DNA of 64,000 nt from Palaemon carinicauda (Eukaryota; Arthropoda; Malacostraca; Decapoda; Palaemonidae): positions 11,300,420 through 11,364,419 of the forward strand of contig NC_090744.1 of NCBI RefSeq assembly GCF_036898095.1. Direction: 5' to 3'. This document shows, piece after piece, positions 11,906 to 23,303 of this stretch (position 1 is its first letter; each line of letters begins with the position of its first letter). The notes below the pieces were generated by a model that worked only from the letters and a program-made list of their open reading frames with translations, did not search any database and was not told the DNA's origin. Both the position numbers and the translations under genes were made by a program.

Positions 11906-12174
11906 AGGGCTTAGTGAATGGATGTTCAGATTTCGAAGTTATTGGGACCTTGCACACTTCAGACTTTGTTGTTGGCCCAACACATTTGAATCAGATCTAT
12001 AAATATATTTACTTTTTAAAAACATATTCATTGTACTTGTTGAATAGACAATTTCCTATAATCAGATCTAGAAATATACCTACATTTGAAAAAAAATATT
12101 CATCGTATCTTTTCAATAGATTATTTCCTAAATACGTACTAAATATCCTTGCTCATTCCCCAGTACCAATTTTT

Positions 12175-12231
12175 TTGTTGGAGTTCTCAGGCTTCTAGCA
12201 TCTGCTTTTCCAACTAGAATTGTAGCATAGC

Positions 12232-12304
<73 letters not shown>

Positions 12305-12333
12305 TATTATTATTGTTATTATTATTATTATTA

Positions 12334-12421
<88 letters not shown>
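12175..12421 (+). mobile_element. LINE/SINE tail with (AAT)n then (ATT)n
   Basis: Tail remnant 'CTGCTTTTCCAACTAGAATTGTAGCATAGC' (about 12200-12230) runs into about 75 bp of AAT, then about 115 bp of TTA. The switch from AAT to TTA around 12303 suggests two tails inserted in opposite directions, or a palindromic expansion. Confidence 0.8.
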
Positions 12422-12422
<1 letters not shown>

Positions 12423-12647
12423 CTAGCTTCAACATGATTTATCGGCTGTTTGTTGACCCTCTGTTATACATCTCTTCAATTTTTACTTTTGTTAGATTTT
12501 CTGGAAAAGGGAATGATCATTAGAAATCACATCTTGATGAACTGGCTGCCAAATCAGATCAATTTCTTAAACGGTGTTGGCCTTCAAATTAACGTCTCTT
12601 TACTTAATTTTCTTACGATACTACGACGGGTTCATATTGCCAGTCTT

Positions 12648-12835
12648 ATTACTTAATTGGTTACTTACAAACTTAATTGGTTACTTCTTAATTGTTTACT
12701 TACAAACTTAATTGTTTACTTACAAACTTAATTGTTTACTTACAAACTTAATTGGTTACTTATCTACTTACTTCATTGGCTACATATATACTTACTTAAT
12801 TGGTTACTTGTCTACTTACCTAATTACTTACAATG
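12648..12835. repeat. Short tandem array, 'CTTAATTGGTTACTTACAAA' unit
   Basis: About eight degenerate units of 20-24 bp. The 63-residue frame at 12712-12903 is its translation. Confidence 0.85.
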
Positions 12836-13150
12836 TTACTTACGGAAAGTGTATGTGGTCTCATGCCACACTGAAAGCTTGGACACAAAGTAGTATTCAC
12901 TAGATTTTTATGTCACGTACAAAAATGGAAAGTTTCAATCTCAAATATTTGAAGAATTATATCCTATAGTCATTATCAATTATCAAATTTACCATAGCGT
13001 AACTCAGAGAAAACAAGAAAATAATTAATTTTCCTAAAAAAACAAAATCCTTATTAGTGGTCATGTTAAGTGGGATATTGTCCATTGAAAATTTGCTGAT
13101 CATAACCAGTTTCATATTTGATACTAATTATGTATTTTTCTCTTTTGCAG

Positions 13151-13166
13151 ATGGTGTGATTGACAG
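13151..13166 (+). other. Candidate 16-nt microexon
   Basis: A textbook 3' splice site (pyrimidine run, then TTTTGCAG ending at 13150) with a branchpoint-like TACTAAT at 13122-13128 lies only 16 nt before a strong 5' splice site (ACAG|GTAAGAG, GT at 13167-13168). The enclosed piece is ATGGTGTGATTGACAG. If real, it is a plus-strand host exon next to the assembly gap. Neither flanking exon can be named, and chance pairing is possible. Confidence 0.35.
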
Positions 13167-13293
13167 GTAAGAGGGTATTACCGAGTCTTTAAAAAGCTAG
13201 GAAATTTGTTAATAAATAACCCAGTCATTAATGATGGTCCCCCAGGAGACACGAAGTCGATTTAAGAACAAGTTTGCATCTCATTTATTATAA

Positions 13294-13793
13294 NNNNNNN
13301 NNNNNNNNNNNNNNNNNNNNNNNNNNNNNNNNNNNNNNNNNNNNNNNNNNNNNNNNNNNNNNNNNNNNNNNNNNNNNNNNNNNNNNNNNNNNNNNNNNNN
13401 NNNNNNNNNNNNNNNNNNNNNNNNNNNNNNNNNNNNNNNNNNNNNNNNNNNNNNNNNNNNNNNNNNNNNNNNNNNNNNNNNNNNNNNNNNNNNNNNNNNN
13501 NNNNNNNNNNNNNNNNNNNNNNNNNNNNNNNNNNNNNNNNNNNNNNNNNNNNNNNNNNNNNNNNNNNNNNNNNNNNNNNNNNNNNNNNNNNNNNNNNNNN
13601 NNNNNNNNNNNNNNNNNNNNNNNNNNNNNNNNNNNNNNNNNNNNNNNNNNNNNNNNNNNNNNNNNNNNNNNNNNNNNNNNNNNNNNNNNNNNNNNNNNNN
13701 NNNNNNNNNNNNNNNNNNNNNNNNNNNNNNNNNNNNNNNNNNNNNNNNNNNNNNNNNNNNNNNNNNNNNNNNNNNNNNNNNNNNNNNNNNNNN
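13294..13793. other. Assembly gap, exactly 500 N
   Basis: Unresolved scaffold join; the round length suggests a placeholder. Open frames of X residues across it are meaningless. Confidence 0.99.
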
Positions 13794-14379
13794 CCTGTAA
13801 TTAAAGAATAAAAGGAAATTCAATGAGATTGAATGACAATGGAAACTATAATGCTGCCTCGAGTAATTTGACCATTGATGCCTTGCCAGTAAAGTTCTCC
13901 ACAATAGACATCACTTCAACACTTTGAACTTTGACTTCCCAAGTCTGTAAATATGACTCATCTGAACTGAGGGTCTATTGACAAACTTCTTTGGGGAGAA
14001 AGATAAGGAAACCTTCGATAGTGGATAAGGAGGAAACCAGACGACACAGAAAAGATTCCAGCGACTTCAAATATCATTTCTCAAATAAAAATTTCATAAT
14101 CTCACTTTCACATAAAACCTTTGAGTGGTGGGATGTTGAAGGGGTATTGAGAGACTCTTTACTCAACCTCTTTAGATCTAACTCTGGTAACAAAAGACAA
14201 AAGTATCTTTAGAAGAAATCCCACTCTATGCTAGGGCTATAGCCAATAGAGTAAACCTTTACCATGAATTTCTTGCAGCAATCATCCTTTAAAAGACCAG
14301 ACTGATGTCCAAATGAGAAGAAATTGAAAAAGAACTCTGCATTTTCTTAGGAGGGCTTGCAGGAAAAGGTCTCTGTCTG

Positions 14380-15020
14380 GTTAAGAGATATGTACAAGTC
14401 TTTAATGTTCTCTCGTACTCCTACTCTATTTGCTTTCAGCAAAAATCCTGTCGCTGGCCTTCGTTGACTCCTGAACTTGCATTGGGTCTCTAATAGCATT
14501 GAAATACTGTATGTTTAGATGAGAGCAGGACCTTAAATCCAGGTAATCATATATCATCTGCATAAGGAAAATACCTGAACTGTTACTGCAATCATTTCTC
14601 TCTCATATGACTGTTTTTCTTTGAGTAAATGATGCATGTTGTCATAGTTCTCATTGATCTAGTCAGCATGAGAACACTTAGCAAACAATTTTCTGCTTCA
14701 GCAGTATTTTGTATCCATTTGCAGAACTTTCCCCTACCCCACTCCTTTATTATTCGAGAGGCCCTCAGCAAACTGACCGCAAAAAAACAATCCCTTGTTT
14801 CTACTTTTTCAGGGCAACACAGTAAAATATCTTGAGACAGGATTGTGCTTAGCGCACAGGGAGAGTTGACGACCATTAGCCATAGTCTATGGCCTTAACC
14901 AAGAGCCCCCTTCCTCCAAACAAGAACAGAGCATTGAAATCTCCTTGCAAGATATTATCAGTTCTGTTGATGTTTTGTAGAACTGTATGAAGGGCACAGC
15001 TGAAGTTGTCTTTAGTTGTT
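14380..15020 (-). pseudogene. Decayed non-LTR retrotransposon (LINE) remnant
   Basis: On the minus strand a 'QGDFNALF'-like peptide near 14930-14960 resembles the (L/Q)GDFNA block of apurinic-type endonucleases of LINEs. Further downstream a 'YADDI' reading near 14550-14565 resembles the reverse transcriptase active-site block. The order is right for a LINE, but the spacing (about 400 nt) is far too short, so a large internal deletion is needed, and frames are broken by stops. The similarity rests on two short motifs only. Confidence 0.3.
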
Positions 15021-15232
15021 TAACCAGCAGCCAGTGTAAAGGCATAACCACTAAGGAGTATTAAGAAAAGTTCTTTAACCAGTGGAATATAACAGTTCAA
15101 AACTTAGATACAATTGGAACCTTAACATATTTCCAAATATGTGGGCCTTAACAGGAAAATCCATGCCCTGAATCCTAGAATACTTTGGTGAGCCTCTCTA
15201 GAAGTCTGTATCCCCTCACACAAATTGGCTGA

Positions 15233-15390
15233 GTTTCCTCACCCAGAAGGCAAGTCTCACTTAGAGAAATAATGCTTAAATTGTATCAGTGAAATTTGTT
15301 GGTAATTAACAGTTTCCTCACCCAGAAGGCAAGTCTCACTTAGTGAAATAATGCTTAAATTGTATCAGTGAAATTTGTTGGTAACTACCA
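15233..15390. repeat. 79-bp tandem duplication
   Basis: Two adjacent copies start at 'GTTTCCTCACCCAGAAGGCA' (15233 and 15312), with only a few differences, so it is fairly recent. Confidence 0.9.
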
Positions 15391-16935
15391 GTTCTCTTCG
15401 TGGTCTTGTAGCTTGCTCTGTAGTCTGATCTTGGAGAGTCCCTATTGTTCTAGAATCATGAATAGTTTACGGATAATCTTTTTTCCTAGCGTACTGTATG
15501 TTGTCTGAATCTCTGTAGCTAACCATGTAGCGCACGTTTTGAGTTCATGTTTTGTTCACTTATTCTATGTCTGTCCCTTTTCAAGGGCGAGCTGTGCAAC
15601 TCCAATAAAATGTCAGTTGCACATGAGGCTGCCTAAAAATACTGCCAATCCAAAATTAAAAAAAAGATTCCCCAGAAATTTAATTCAACATATTTCTCTG
15701 TACGAGGGACTCAGGCTAAGAGCTGCCCAATACGGACCTACACCTACCAACCTATCCCATCGCCAAGTGGATTTAATACTTGAATGTAAACGAAGGCAGG
15801 GTTGTTGTCCTTGTGAAAAGCTATAAATTTTCCTTTCAAAACCTAGTAATGAAATAAGACTTTTAAAACAGCAATCAATTCTCATCAGTTGATCTGTATC
15901 TATAACTGTTAGGAAAGATTTTCTATAGTAGTTACAAATTTTACCAAAAAAACTGCAAAACAAGAAACATGCAAAAACAACCTAAATCATCACTGACTTT
16001 GTATCCCACTGTCTGTACTAAAACCAATGTGAGATGGAATTGAAAAGGTCTTGTCTGCAAAAAAGATAGATTTGATTGTGAGCCAATAGAATTTTTGAAT
16101 GCCAATTTCCTTGCTATGTTCACTATAGTTTGAATTCTCCTCTCACCATAAAGACCAAAAGGAACTGATGGTGTAATCACTTCAACATAGAGAATCAAAT
16201 CAACTGGCTGAAGACATGATTTTTTGAAATTTACAATTATCCCCAGATTTGACAACGGATAGAGACACAGTCTCCTGTTTCTCAGAATGCCTTCCAGAGT
16301 TAATCATCAGTCAATCATAAATGTACAAAAAAAAAAAACCAACGCTATTGCAAGCGCTATACCATAAACGCCATCACCATTGTGAATACCTGCGGCACTG
16401 TGCTCAACCTAGGACAAATGCAATCATTTTGAAAATTCAAAATTTGAGTGGGTCGACTGAAAGGGCATCTGTCTGCTCTTCCTATAACAATCAGCACTCA
16501 AGGATCTGGATGCCAGAATCACCAGATTTTCCTTGATGTAAAAATTGCATGCCTCTTTGGAAAAATTAAAAACTAAGAACTCTATACCCGACTTCCCTTC
16601 ACACTTGAGACCATAGAGAAGGCAGATAAGTAAAGGGTTGAAAATTACAGGTAGAATTGCTTAATAAATCACATCTTGACTCTTGGAAGCAACCTTAACC
16701 ATGACTTTGGCCAGATTTGATAAAGAAGATGGCCCAAAATAGATGCCGACATTAACGGATGTTTCTGTTAATCTAAAACATTATCTTACAAAATGGAGCA
16801 AACATGTTCCCTCTTATTAAGGATGATATTACAATAAATTTGAGCTAATTATGAAACACCAGAGTCCAAAATCCTAAAAAAATAAAATCTCAGCTTTGTT
16901 TACCAAAATTTAAAGTTGGAGAACTGATACTGGAA
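15391..16935. other. Unassigned sequence, probably old repeat
   Basis: Scattered short frames on both strands, none with a recognisable domain. It may be the upstream part of the decayed LINE at 14380-15020, but I cannot show that. Confidence 0.3.
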
Positions 16936-16944
16936 TGTACATAC

Positions 16945-17345
16945 ATACATTTACCAAGGCACTTCCCCCAATTTTGGGGGGTAGCCCACATCAACAAACG
17001 AAACAAAACAAAAAGGGGACATCTACTCTCTACGTTCCTCCCAGCCTGACAAGGGACTCAACCGAGTTCAGCTGGTACTGCTAGGGTGCCACAGCCCACC
17101 CTCCCCCGTTATCCACCACAGATGAAGCTTCATAATGCTGAATCCCCTACTGCTACTACCTACGCAGTCACCCAAGGCGACCGGAGGAAGCAGCAGGGCC
17201 TACCGGAACTGTGTCACAAACCCTCGCCATTCATTCCTATTTCTAGCACGCTCTCTTGCCTCTCTCATATCTATCCTCCTATCACCCAGAGCTTTCTTCA
17301 CTCCATCCACCTAATGGAAGAAAGGAAACAGGAACAGACGTAAAT
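16945..17345 (+). mobile_element. Dispersed repeat 'CAAGGCACTTCCCCCAATTT', long copy
   Basis: Matches 34922-35135 over about 210 bp ('GGGACTCAACCGAGTTCAGC', 'GGTGCCACAGCCCA', 'CACAGATGAAGCTTCATAATG') and extends further to 'CCATCCACC'. Both copies start just after a short ACAT or ATCC repeat. A SINE-like origin is likely; no pol III boxes were identified with confidence. Confidence 0.7.
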
Positions 17346-17439
17346 TAGAAGGCGATATCATAGCACTCACTGTATCTTGACTAGTTGACATTGCCCTAAC
17401 AATGAGATACAAAGAACGATCATAGCAACTAGGGGATGT

Positions 17440-17800
17440 GATGCTATAATCATTATCATTATTACTAGCCAATGTACAACCCATAGTTGGCAAAGCATGA
17501 TGCTATAAGCCCAAGGACTCCAACAGGGAAAAATAGCCCGGCGAGGAAAAAACTAAGGAAATAAACAAACTATAGGAGAAGTAATGAACGATTAAAATAA
17601 AATACTTTAAGAACAGTAACAACATTAAAATAGATCTTTCATATATAAACTATAAAAAATCAAAATAACTAAATGAATAGAAATGAGATAGAATACTGTG
17701 CTCCGTGTACACTCAAGCAAGAGAACTCTAACCAAAGACAGTGGAAGACAATGGTACAGAGGCTACGGCACTACCAAAGACTAGAGAACAATGGTTTGTT
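17440..17800 (-). mobile_element. Non-autonomous SINE-like element, 3' part with LINE tail
   Basis: Read on the minus strand it holds 'ACCATTGT.TTCTAGTCTTTGG', the 'CACGGAGCACAGTATTC' middle, then the common LINE tail ('GGGCTTATAGCATCATGC', 'CCAACTATGGGTTGTAC') and a short AAT tract. Its 5' side overlaps the 249-622 copy in reverse, linking the two into one family. Confidence 0.6.
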
Positions 17801-18408
17801 TTAGGAAGAAACAATAATATTGAGACGATAAAACAGCCTTCCTTCGAAGGATATGGCAAATTTTATGAATTCTTACCCAACTTGTCACAATGGTCAGGGG
17901 AAAGCCAACAAAGAATTCATCCTGAATAGGTAAAAATGACGTCTATGGGAACAGTAGGCAAACCATGAGTAATATCAGTATTAGATTCTAAGCCAAAACA
18001 GGTTGACAATCACGAACTGTTGTTGGTGTACCAGAAGCGTTACGATTCGCCTAACTCCTTTGTAGCTATCACATTGCTTTGTAAGAAAAGTGCCGAGAGC
18101 TCAGGCTGGAAAAGTACACGTTACTTTTTACACTGAGGAACACTACCAGACAAATCAGACTCACAAGGAGTATGAGGAGCTGGCATAGCCTGTTTTGAAG
18201 ATACTGTATATCAAATAAAGTGGCATTGTAAAGTTCCCACCAAAGGTCCATAAACATTGAAAGTAACACTATTATAATATACTTGTGTTTCTCAAACAAA
18301 TGACTGAAACATCCAGTAATTTCTCCCAACTAGCATCTGGTAAGCTGTCTATATGAAGTTCTAATTTCACAACCAAATCATCAAACCTAAGAGTTCAAGC
18401 TCCCTGAC
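17801..18408. other. Unassigned sequence
   Basis: A minus-strand frame at 18069-18329 has two hydrophobic stretches but no recognisable family. Nothing else seen. Confidence 0.35.
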
Positions 18409-18651
18409 TTAACCCTTTTACCCCCAAAGGACGTACTGGTACGTTTCACAAAAGCCATCCCTTCACCCCCATGGATGTACCGGTACGTCCTTGCAAAAAA
18501 ATGCTATAAAAAATGACAAATTCGAAGATAATTTGTATTTTTCCTAACCATACAAACTTTAGCTATTTACAAAGGGTTATTACTTTTAGCGTAGCTGAAA
18601 TGGCGAGCCATTAGAATTTAACAAGGGTGTATTACCCCTGCGCTAGTTAGC

Positions 18652-18671
18652 GCGGGGGGGGGGGGGGGGGT
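18652..18671. repeat. Poly-G run in the outer DIRS terminal repeat
   Basis: About 18-20 G inside the left terminal repeat; the right repeat has only about 9-10 C at the same place (27189-27198). Confidence 0.85.
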
Positions 18672-18778
18672 AGGGGAGTGGTAGCTAGCTACCCCTCCTC
18701 CCCCTCACACACAGGTGAATACTCACTTTCACTTAGAGGTAGGACTTGTCTTGGGGGACAGGGCTGGCGGGCAAATAT

Positions 18779-18885
18779 GTGTAAATAGCTAAGGTTTGTA
18801 TGGTTAGGAAAAATACAAATCATCTTCGAATTTGTCATTTGTTCCGTAACCGAAATACAAACCACGCTATTTACAAAGGGTGACT
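18779..18885. repeat. Internal complementary region of the outer DIRS-like element
   Basis: First half (to 18837) is the reverse complement of the element's left end. Second half (from 18838) is the reverse complement of its right end (33781-33828). In DIRS elements this region templates the joining of the ends into a circle. Confidence 0.8.
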
Positions 18886-21396
18886 TATCCCTTAGGAAGG
18901 GTGGAAAGTCCCCAGCCATACTGGCTTTGGCTTTACCCGGGGACTCAGAATCCGAGTGAGTCGCACTCGAGAAAAGGAGTCCCTGCACCTCACCAGTTCC
19001 TCGCTCCGCAAGGAACCATGTGGCCTACGTAAGCTTGTGTGTGAAGAAAGAAGTGTGACCCGTCCTAGGCAGTTGACCTGGAGTTCCAGAAGGAACTCTG
19101 GGTTAGGACGTTCCCGATACCACCTCGTCAGGGTATGGGGGACGCGACAGTATTGACTCAATACTCGGAACACAAGGAAGCATGGTTTACCTGCAGAGGT
19201 TCGAGATCAGCTATGCAGAGACCAGGATGCTGCTTCCCCGTAGAGGGGATGATGAAGAAAGAAGTAAGGGCCAGACATACTTCTTTCGTTCATGCAGACT
19301 AAAACCTGATAACAATGCCCTCAACCTTCTGCTACCTGTCCAAAAAGGAGCCTGAGGTTAGACCAGCTGTTGTGTAGCCACCACAGAGCGATAGAAAACG
19401 TATCGAGACTCCTGTGGGTCACGCCCTGCAGGAAGCGGGCTGCGAAGGTCATCAGACGCTTCCAGACTCCAGCTTGTAGCACCTACGTCACAGAGTAGTA
19501 TTACTCGAAGGCGAGGGACGTTGCGATGTATCCAACATCGTGCTGTAGGGCGACGTGACGGGGGAGGGTCTGAAGACAGGTCGAGATGAATGTCCTTGAG
19601 TCCGGGCTGAAGAGGTATACTGGTGACTCTCCCCCCATGTCCTCCTTGTGTTCCCAAATCGGCTGCAACTGAGGCCAAACTGCAGCTGTTCCCAGCGCTA
19701 ACCTCTCGATTCCTTACTGGCAAGAAAGAGAAGGTCTTGGGACATCAGACACAGAATGGAGACTCGAAATCTTGAATGAATCGGACCGAAGGGTCGGGAC
19801 CCTCAGATTCTGAGTCTAGCCAACAACTCAGGAGCGAGCCTGAATGTTGCCTTCCCCTCTTCCTTAGAAAGGGGGGAGTAGTAAGAGACCAAGAAGATTG
19901 CTTACACACTGGCCGTGGCCAGAGTGAGCAGAAGACCCAAGGCGGAATACAATCCGAGGCCTGTCGTAAAAGGGTCTTGAGAAGATCTCTTAAAGGACTA
20001 AAAATCCGAGCCATGCTCCAAGTTGGGGGTCTTCCTCCGACTAGGGCAGGGACGATCGTAGCTTCGCATGAGCGAGGATAGATCCAGCGGGCAGGAAAAA
20101 GTTATTCCTTTAAGCCTGAAGGTCAGGGAAAGGCTGAGCGACAGGCTTCATTGCCGAGAGCGGAAAGGAGTTTCCTCCCGCCAAAAGGCAATAAGACCGT
20201 TATTGCTGGAGAAGAGGCTTCACGGGAAGAGGTATATCTCCCACGGCACCAACCACCTTAGACTCTTCACTTTGCCTGGGAGACCCCTGTGGATGACTAT
20301 CGCAGATGACGCGACCTCAGTACCGCGACTGTAGCGGGTTGTCTCTTCTAGAGGAGGAAGCGTAGTGTCTCCAGGCATGAAGCCGAAGCGACGCCCCGGT
20401 TCGGGAGAGATGTCGCAGTGTGGTTGCTTGAGTAGTCTGTGCCGTGGGAGAAGCTCTCCCGGGAGTTCCGTCAGGGGAAGCAGAGGGTCCAGAAACCGTT
20501 CTGCGCATAGTCCCAGTGGAGCTCTCCCATTGAAAGGTTGACAGACAACCTGGTTTTGTTGAGACCCATTGTCCGCAGACAAAAAGGAGGGAAGACGCAG
20601 GCGTCCCCACCATCACCGGAATGCATCTTGCCAGAGTCTCGGGGTCTGAGACTGGGGGGAAGACTAGTGGAAGCTTGAGGTTCCAAGGTGTCGCGATCAG
20701 GTCCCCCAGACCAGCACTTGCTGGTTACCCAAGGTCAAAGACCCCTATGTACACTCTCTCTATGAGGCTCTGCTCGGATCGTCTAAGAGAAACATTCCCC
20801 TGCCTGGAATGAGAGAGCCGATGGTGGAATTGAGAGAATCTCAATCATCCCGGTATCTCTACTGCAAGATGTGAAGGTGTGAAAATGCGTCCCCTGCTGG
20901 TTAGAATGAAGTCGACGCGCAACGGGGCGACTTGGCAGGAGCTGTAGGATCTGAAGAGGGGCCAGACTAAGGCCCTTAAGCCTGCCTGAATGATGGAGAG
21001 GTATCCTTCAGGTCTTGACCATAGGCCTGGACCTGAACATGCCCCCCCCCCTTCCTTTGACAAGTCCGAGAACCGCATCAAGAATGTGGGGAAAGGACGA
21101 GAATATCCACTACCATCAAGAGGCTCCATAGGTCAACACCCATTGCAGGTTTAATAGTTCCGCTGGTCCCATAGGGCCAGGGAGTCCGGTTAAACATTGC
21201 CTGAAGCCACCGGAACTTGGATCGCCCCACATGGAACTTATCCTGAGGCGACCGTTCGGACTATAGACGGGTCAATGAGGAAAGAAGAACTAGGAAACGT
21301 TTCAAGGTAGGGCTGAAAGCTCTGCTTGACTGAGAACAGGTACTGCGACTCTCCTCAGTCTTGCCACAGTCAACCGAAAGGAAGGCTCGGAGGATG

Positions 21397-21505
21397 TGGT
21401 AACAGAATCTGGCATCCCCAGGTGGTCACCCATCCAAGTACCGACGTTGCTTAACCTCGCTGGACGGACGAGAAGCGGGGTTTCCAACGTGGTAATGCCG
21501 TTGAC
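21397..21505 (-). pseudogene. 5S rRNA-derived segment (truncated 5S pseudogene or SINE3-type head)
   Basis: Read on the minus strand it follows 5S rRNA from the 5' end to near the 3' end. It has 'CATTACCACGTTGGAAAC', 'CTTCTCGTCCGTCCAGCGAGG', box A-like 'GGTTAAGCAACGTCGG' and box C 'TACTTGGATGGGTGACCACC'. It is about 109 nt against about 120 in a real 5S. About 9-10 nt are missing just after the box A part, where the intermediate element would lie, and the closing stem is mismatched. It lies in the decayed pol region of the outer DIRS-like element. A functional 5S gene is unlikely; a pseudogene or a 5S-headed SINE fits. Confidence 0.85.
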
Positions 21506-21769
21506 TCAATATCATGGCCAGATACTCCAGATGTTGAGGCAGAGGAAGAGAAGGCTCCAAGCAAAATACCATGAGCCCACACTCATGGTCAGCATCCGGA
21601 AGCTTGTCCCGGCGCTGAAGAAGGTCGAAACCCGAGCCTACCGGAGTTGACCAGCCCTCCAAACAGCAGAGGAGGCGGAAGCCTGCACCTGAGCGGCCAA
21701 GAGGAAGGCAGGGAGAGTTCTCTGGGGGAAACAAACCTGCTATGCCACGGCGGGATAGCCACACTGCAT

Positions 21770-21985
21770 CATAAGCAGGAAAACTTGCAGTCTAGGCTGA
21801 ATTCGACGAGCAACCTGGAAGATGGATGGAATGGAAACTGAAAGTACCCGTCCTTCCGATCCAGGGTTAAAGGAGTCCTGTCGCCTCGTTACCAGTCTGA
21901 TCGATTCTGCTGGTCTACACTGGCCGAAGTTTGTTCGACAAACTTGATCAGGGCTGAGAGGTCGACTATGGACATCCCCTCTCAG
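21770..21985 (-). pseudogene. Reverse transcriptase remnant of the outer DIRS-like element
   Basis: Two pieces in one frame match conserved blocks of the intact copy at 30239-31018. 'IVDLSALIKFVEQT' (about 21930-21973) corresponds to the VLDVSALN block, and 'DGYFQFPFHPSSR' (about 21810-21855) to the DAYFHVPIHPDSQ block, which carries a palm aspartate. A stop codon lies between them and the YLDDW block was not found, so this copy cannot make an enzyme. Confidence 0.65.
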
Positions 21986-22637
21986 ATCCTTCCTTACAAG
22001 AAAGGATCGACTGAGGGGGCCGGGGGTGAAGCCGTCGATGATCCTAAGGAAGACCTTCGCCTAAGGTATGGATCATTCTGCCCAACCGGGCAACTCTGCT
22101 GACGCTATGGCATAGAGGTTCAGAGACACTGAATTCGCTGACAGAGACGGCAGGCGCGATATCCTTGGCTACTCACAGAGATTGTGCGGGAATGGGCATC
22201 GGGAAGCTGTCATTCGGATGAGTAACCTTAAGCATCCTCCCAGCGAAAAAACCTGCAATCCTAGAGTTCGTGAACTCCTTTTAGGACAATGCCCCCCCGG
22301 GGGAGTCTCCCGTGCCATCTGTTCCTGACAGGAGGAAACTGCAATTGGACACCTTGTCCCAGTTGTCGTAGCCGATAACTTAGGCCGATGTGGTTGAAAG
22401 AAAAGGGTGCTGGAGCCCTGCAGAGTCTGGAAGAAAGCGCCTTGGAGGAGTGAAACCGGAAGTCGATTTACTCCGCACAGCAGCTGTCTAAGTCTCTGTC
22501 CTTGGGCACAGACAAAACTCTTCTCAAGGATGGAAGGGTGTCTGAGGTCATCGACCTCCACAGATGAGACACCCGAAGGAAGCCTTCAGTCAGCGCGTCC
22601 AGATGGTACAACATCGAGCTTGTCCGCAAGTAGATAC

Positions 22638-23303
22638 TTAACGATGAAAGGCCAAGGTGCCTGAGCTCGAGAGGAGGAAAGTACCCTTGATCTTCCTGTA
22701 GCTTCCTTGAACCAAACCTCGGGCAGTAACCGAGGAGGGAAAGAACCTGGTAAGCTCCCAGAGGAAGAGGTAAGCAGTCACCCCTTGTCCGATGGAGAAA
22801 TCTTGAACGGAAAGCTCCCCCGCCAAAAATCCTTCCAGGGTGGGAGAAGGAGAGAGTACTCGTGCAGGGGAGGGGACCCTCGAGACCGACCTCTTGGGAA
22901 CCAACTTCGCCCTGGGGGAAGTCACCACGAAGTCCACTCCTCTCTTTCTCTTCAGTGTAGGAGAGACAGCCGCTGGTTTGTTACCCTGGCCGGCGAGTGC
23001 TGGTTTCATAACCCTCATTAACGCCCGTGCCAGCGGACCAAACCATGTCTGCTGCTCCAAGGACACAGAGTCCGAAATCCTCGCTAAGGTGAAAGGGGTC
23101 GGGCGATCCTTTGGAGTGGGCACGACGGTACCTGCCTGAAAAGAAGGTGGGGAAGAATGCTGTACCGACCTGTCTTCGTCCTGCACTACCAACCTGTGCT
23201 TGGATGGAGGTGATCCCGAGTGCCGTCTAGGAGCACGCGTCCCTGCTGCTACCACCGGCTGTGGAATTTGCCGTGAACTATGGTCGCGCGGGCGCACAGG
23301 CAA
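22638..23303 (-). pseudogene. gag-like frame of the outer DIRS-like element
   Basis: A 221-residue open frame rich in Ser, Pro, Arg and Val, lying where gag should be (upstream of the reverse transcriptase remnant on the minus strand). Its composition is like the gag of the inner copy (31591-33399), with short look-alikes (PSPARVLSPSP against PPSPGPLASS), but no Cys cluster. It overlaps the minisatellite frame 23249-24268. Function as gag is inferred from position. Confidence 0.35.

Noticed and set aside
13274..13904. Long open frames of 176 and 207 residues
   Set aside because: They consist of X residues from the 500-N assembly gap.
18413..18513. piggyBac autonomous element
   Set aside because: No transposase frame in either copy; the 301-bp complete copy shows it is a short non-autonomous MITE.
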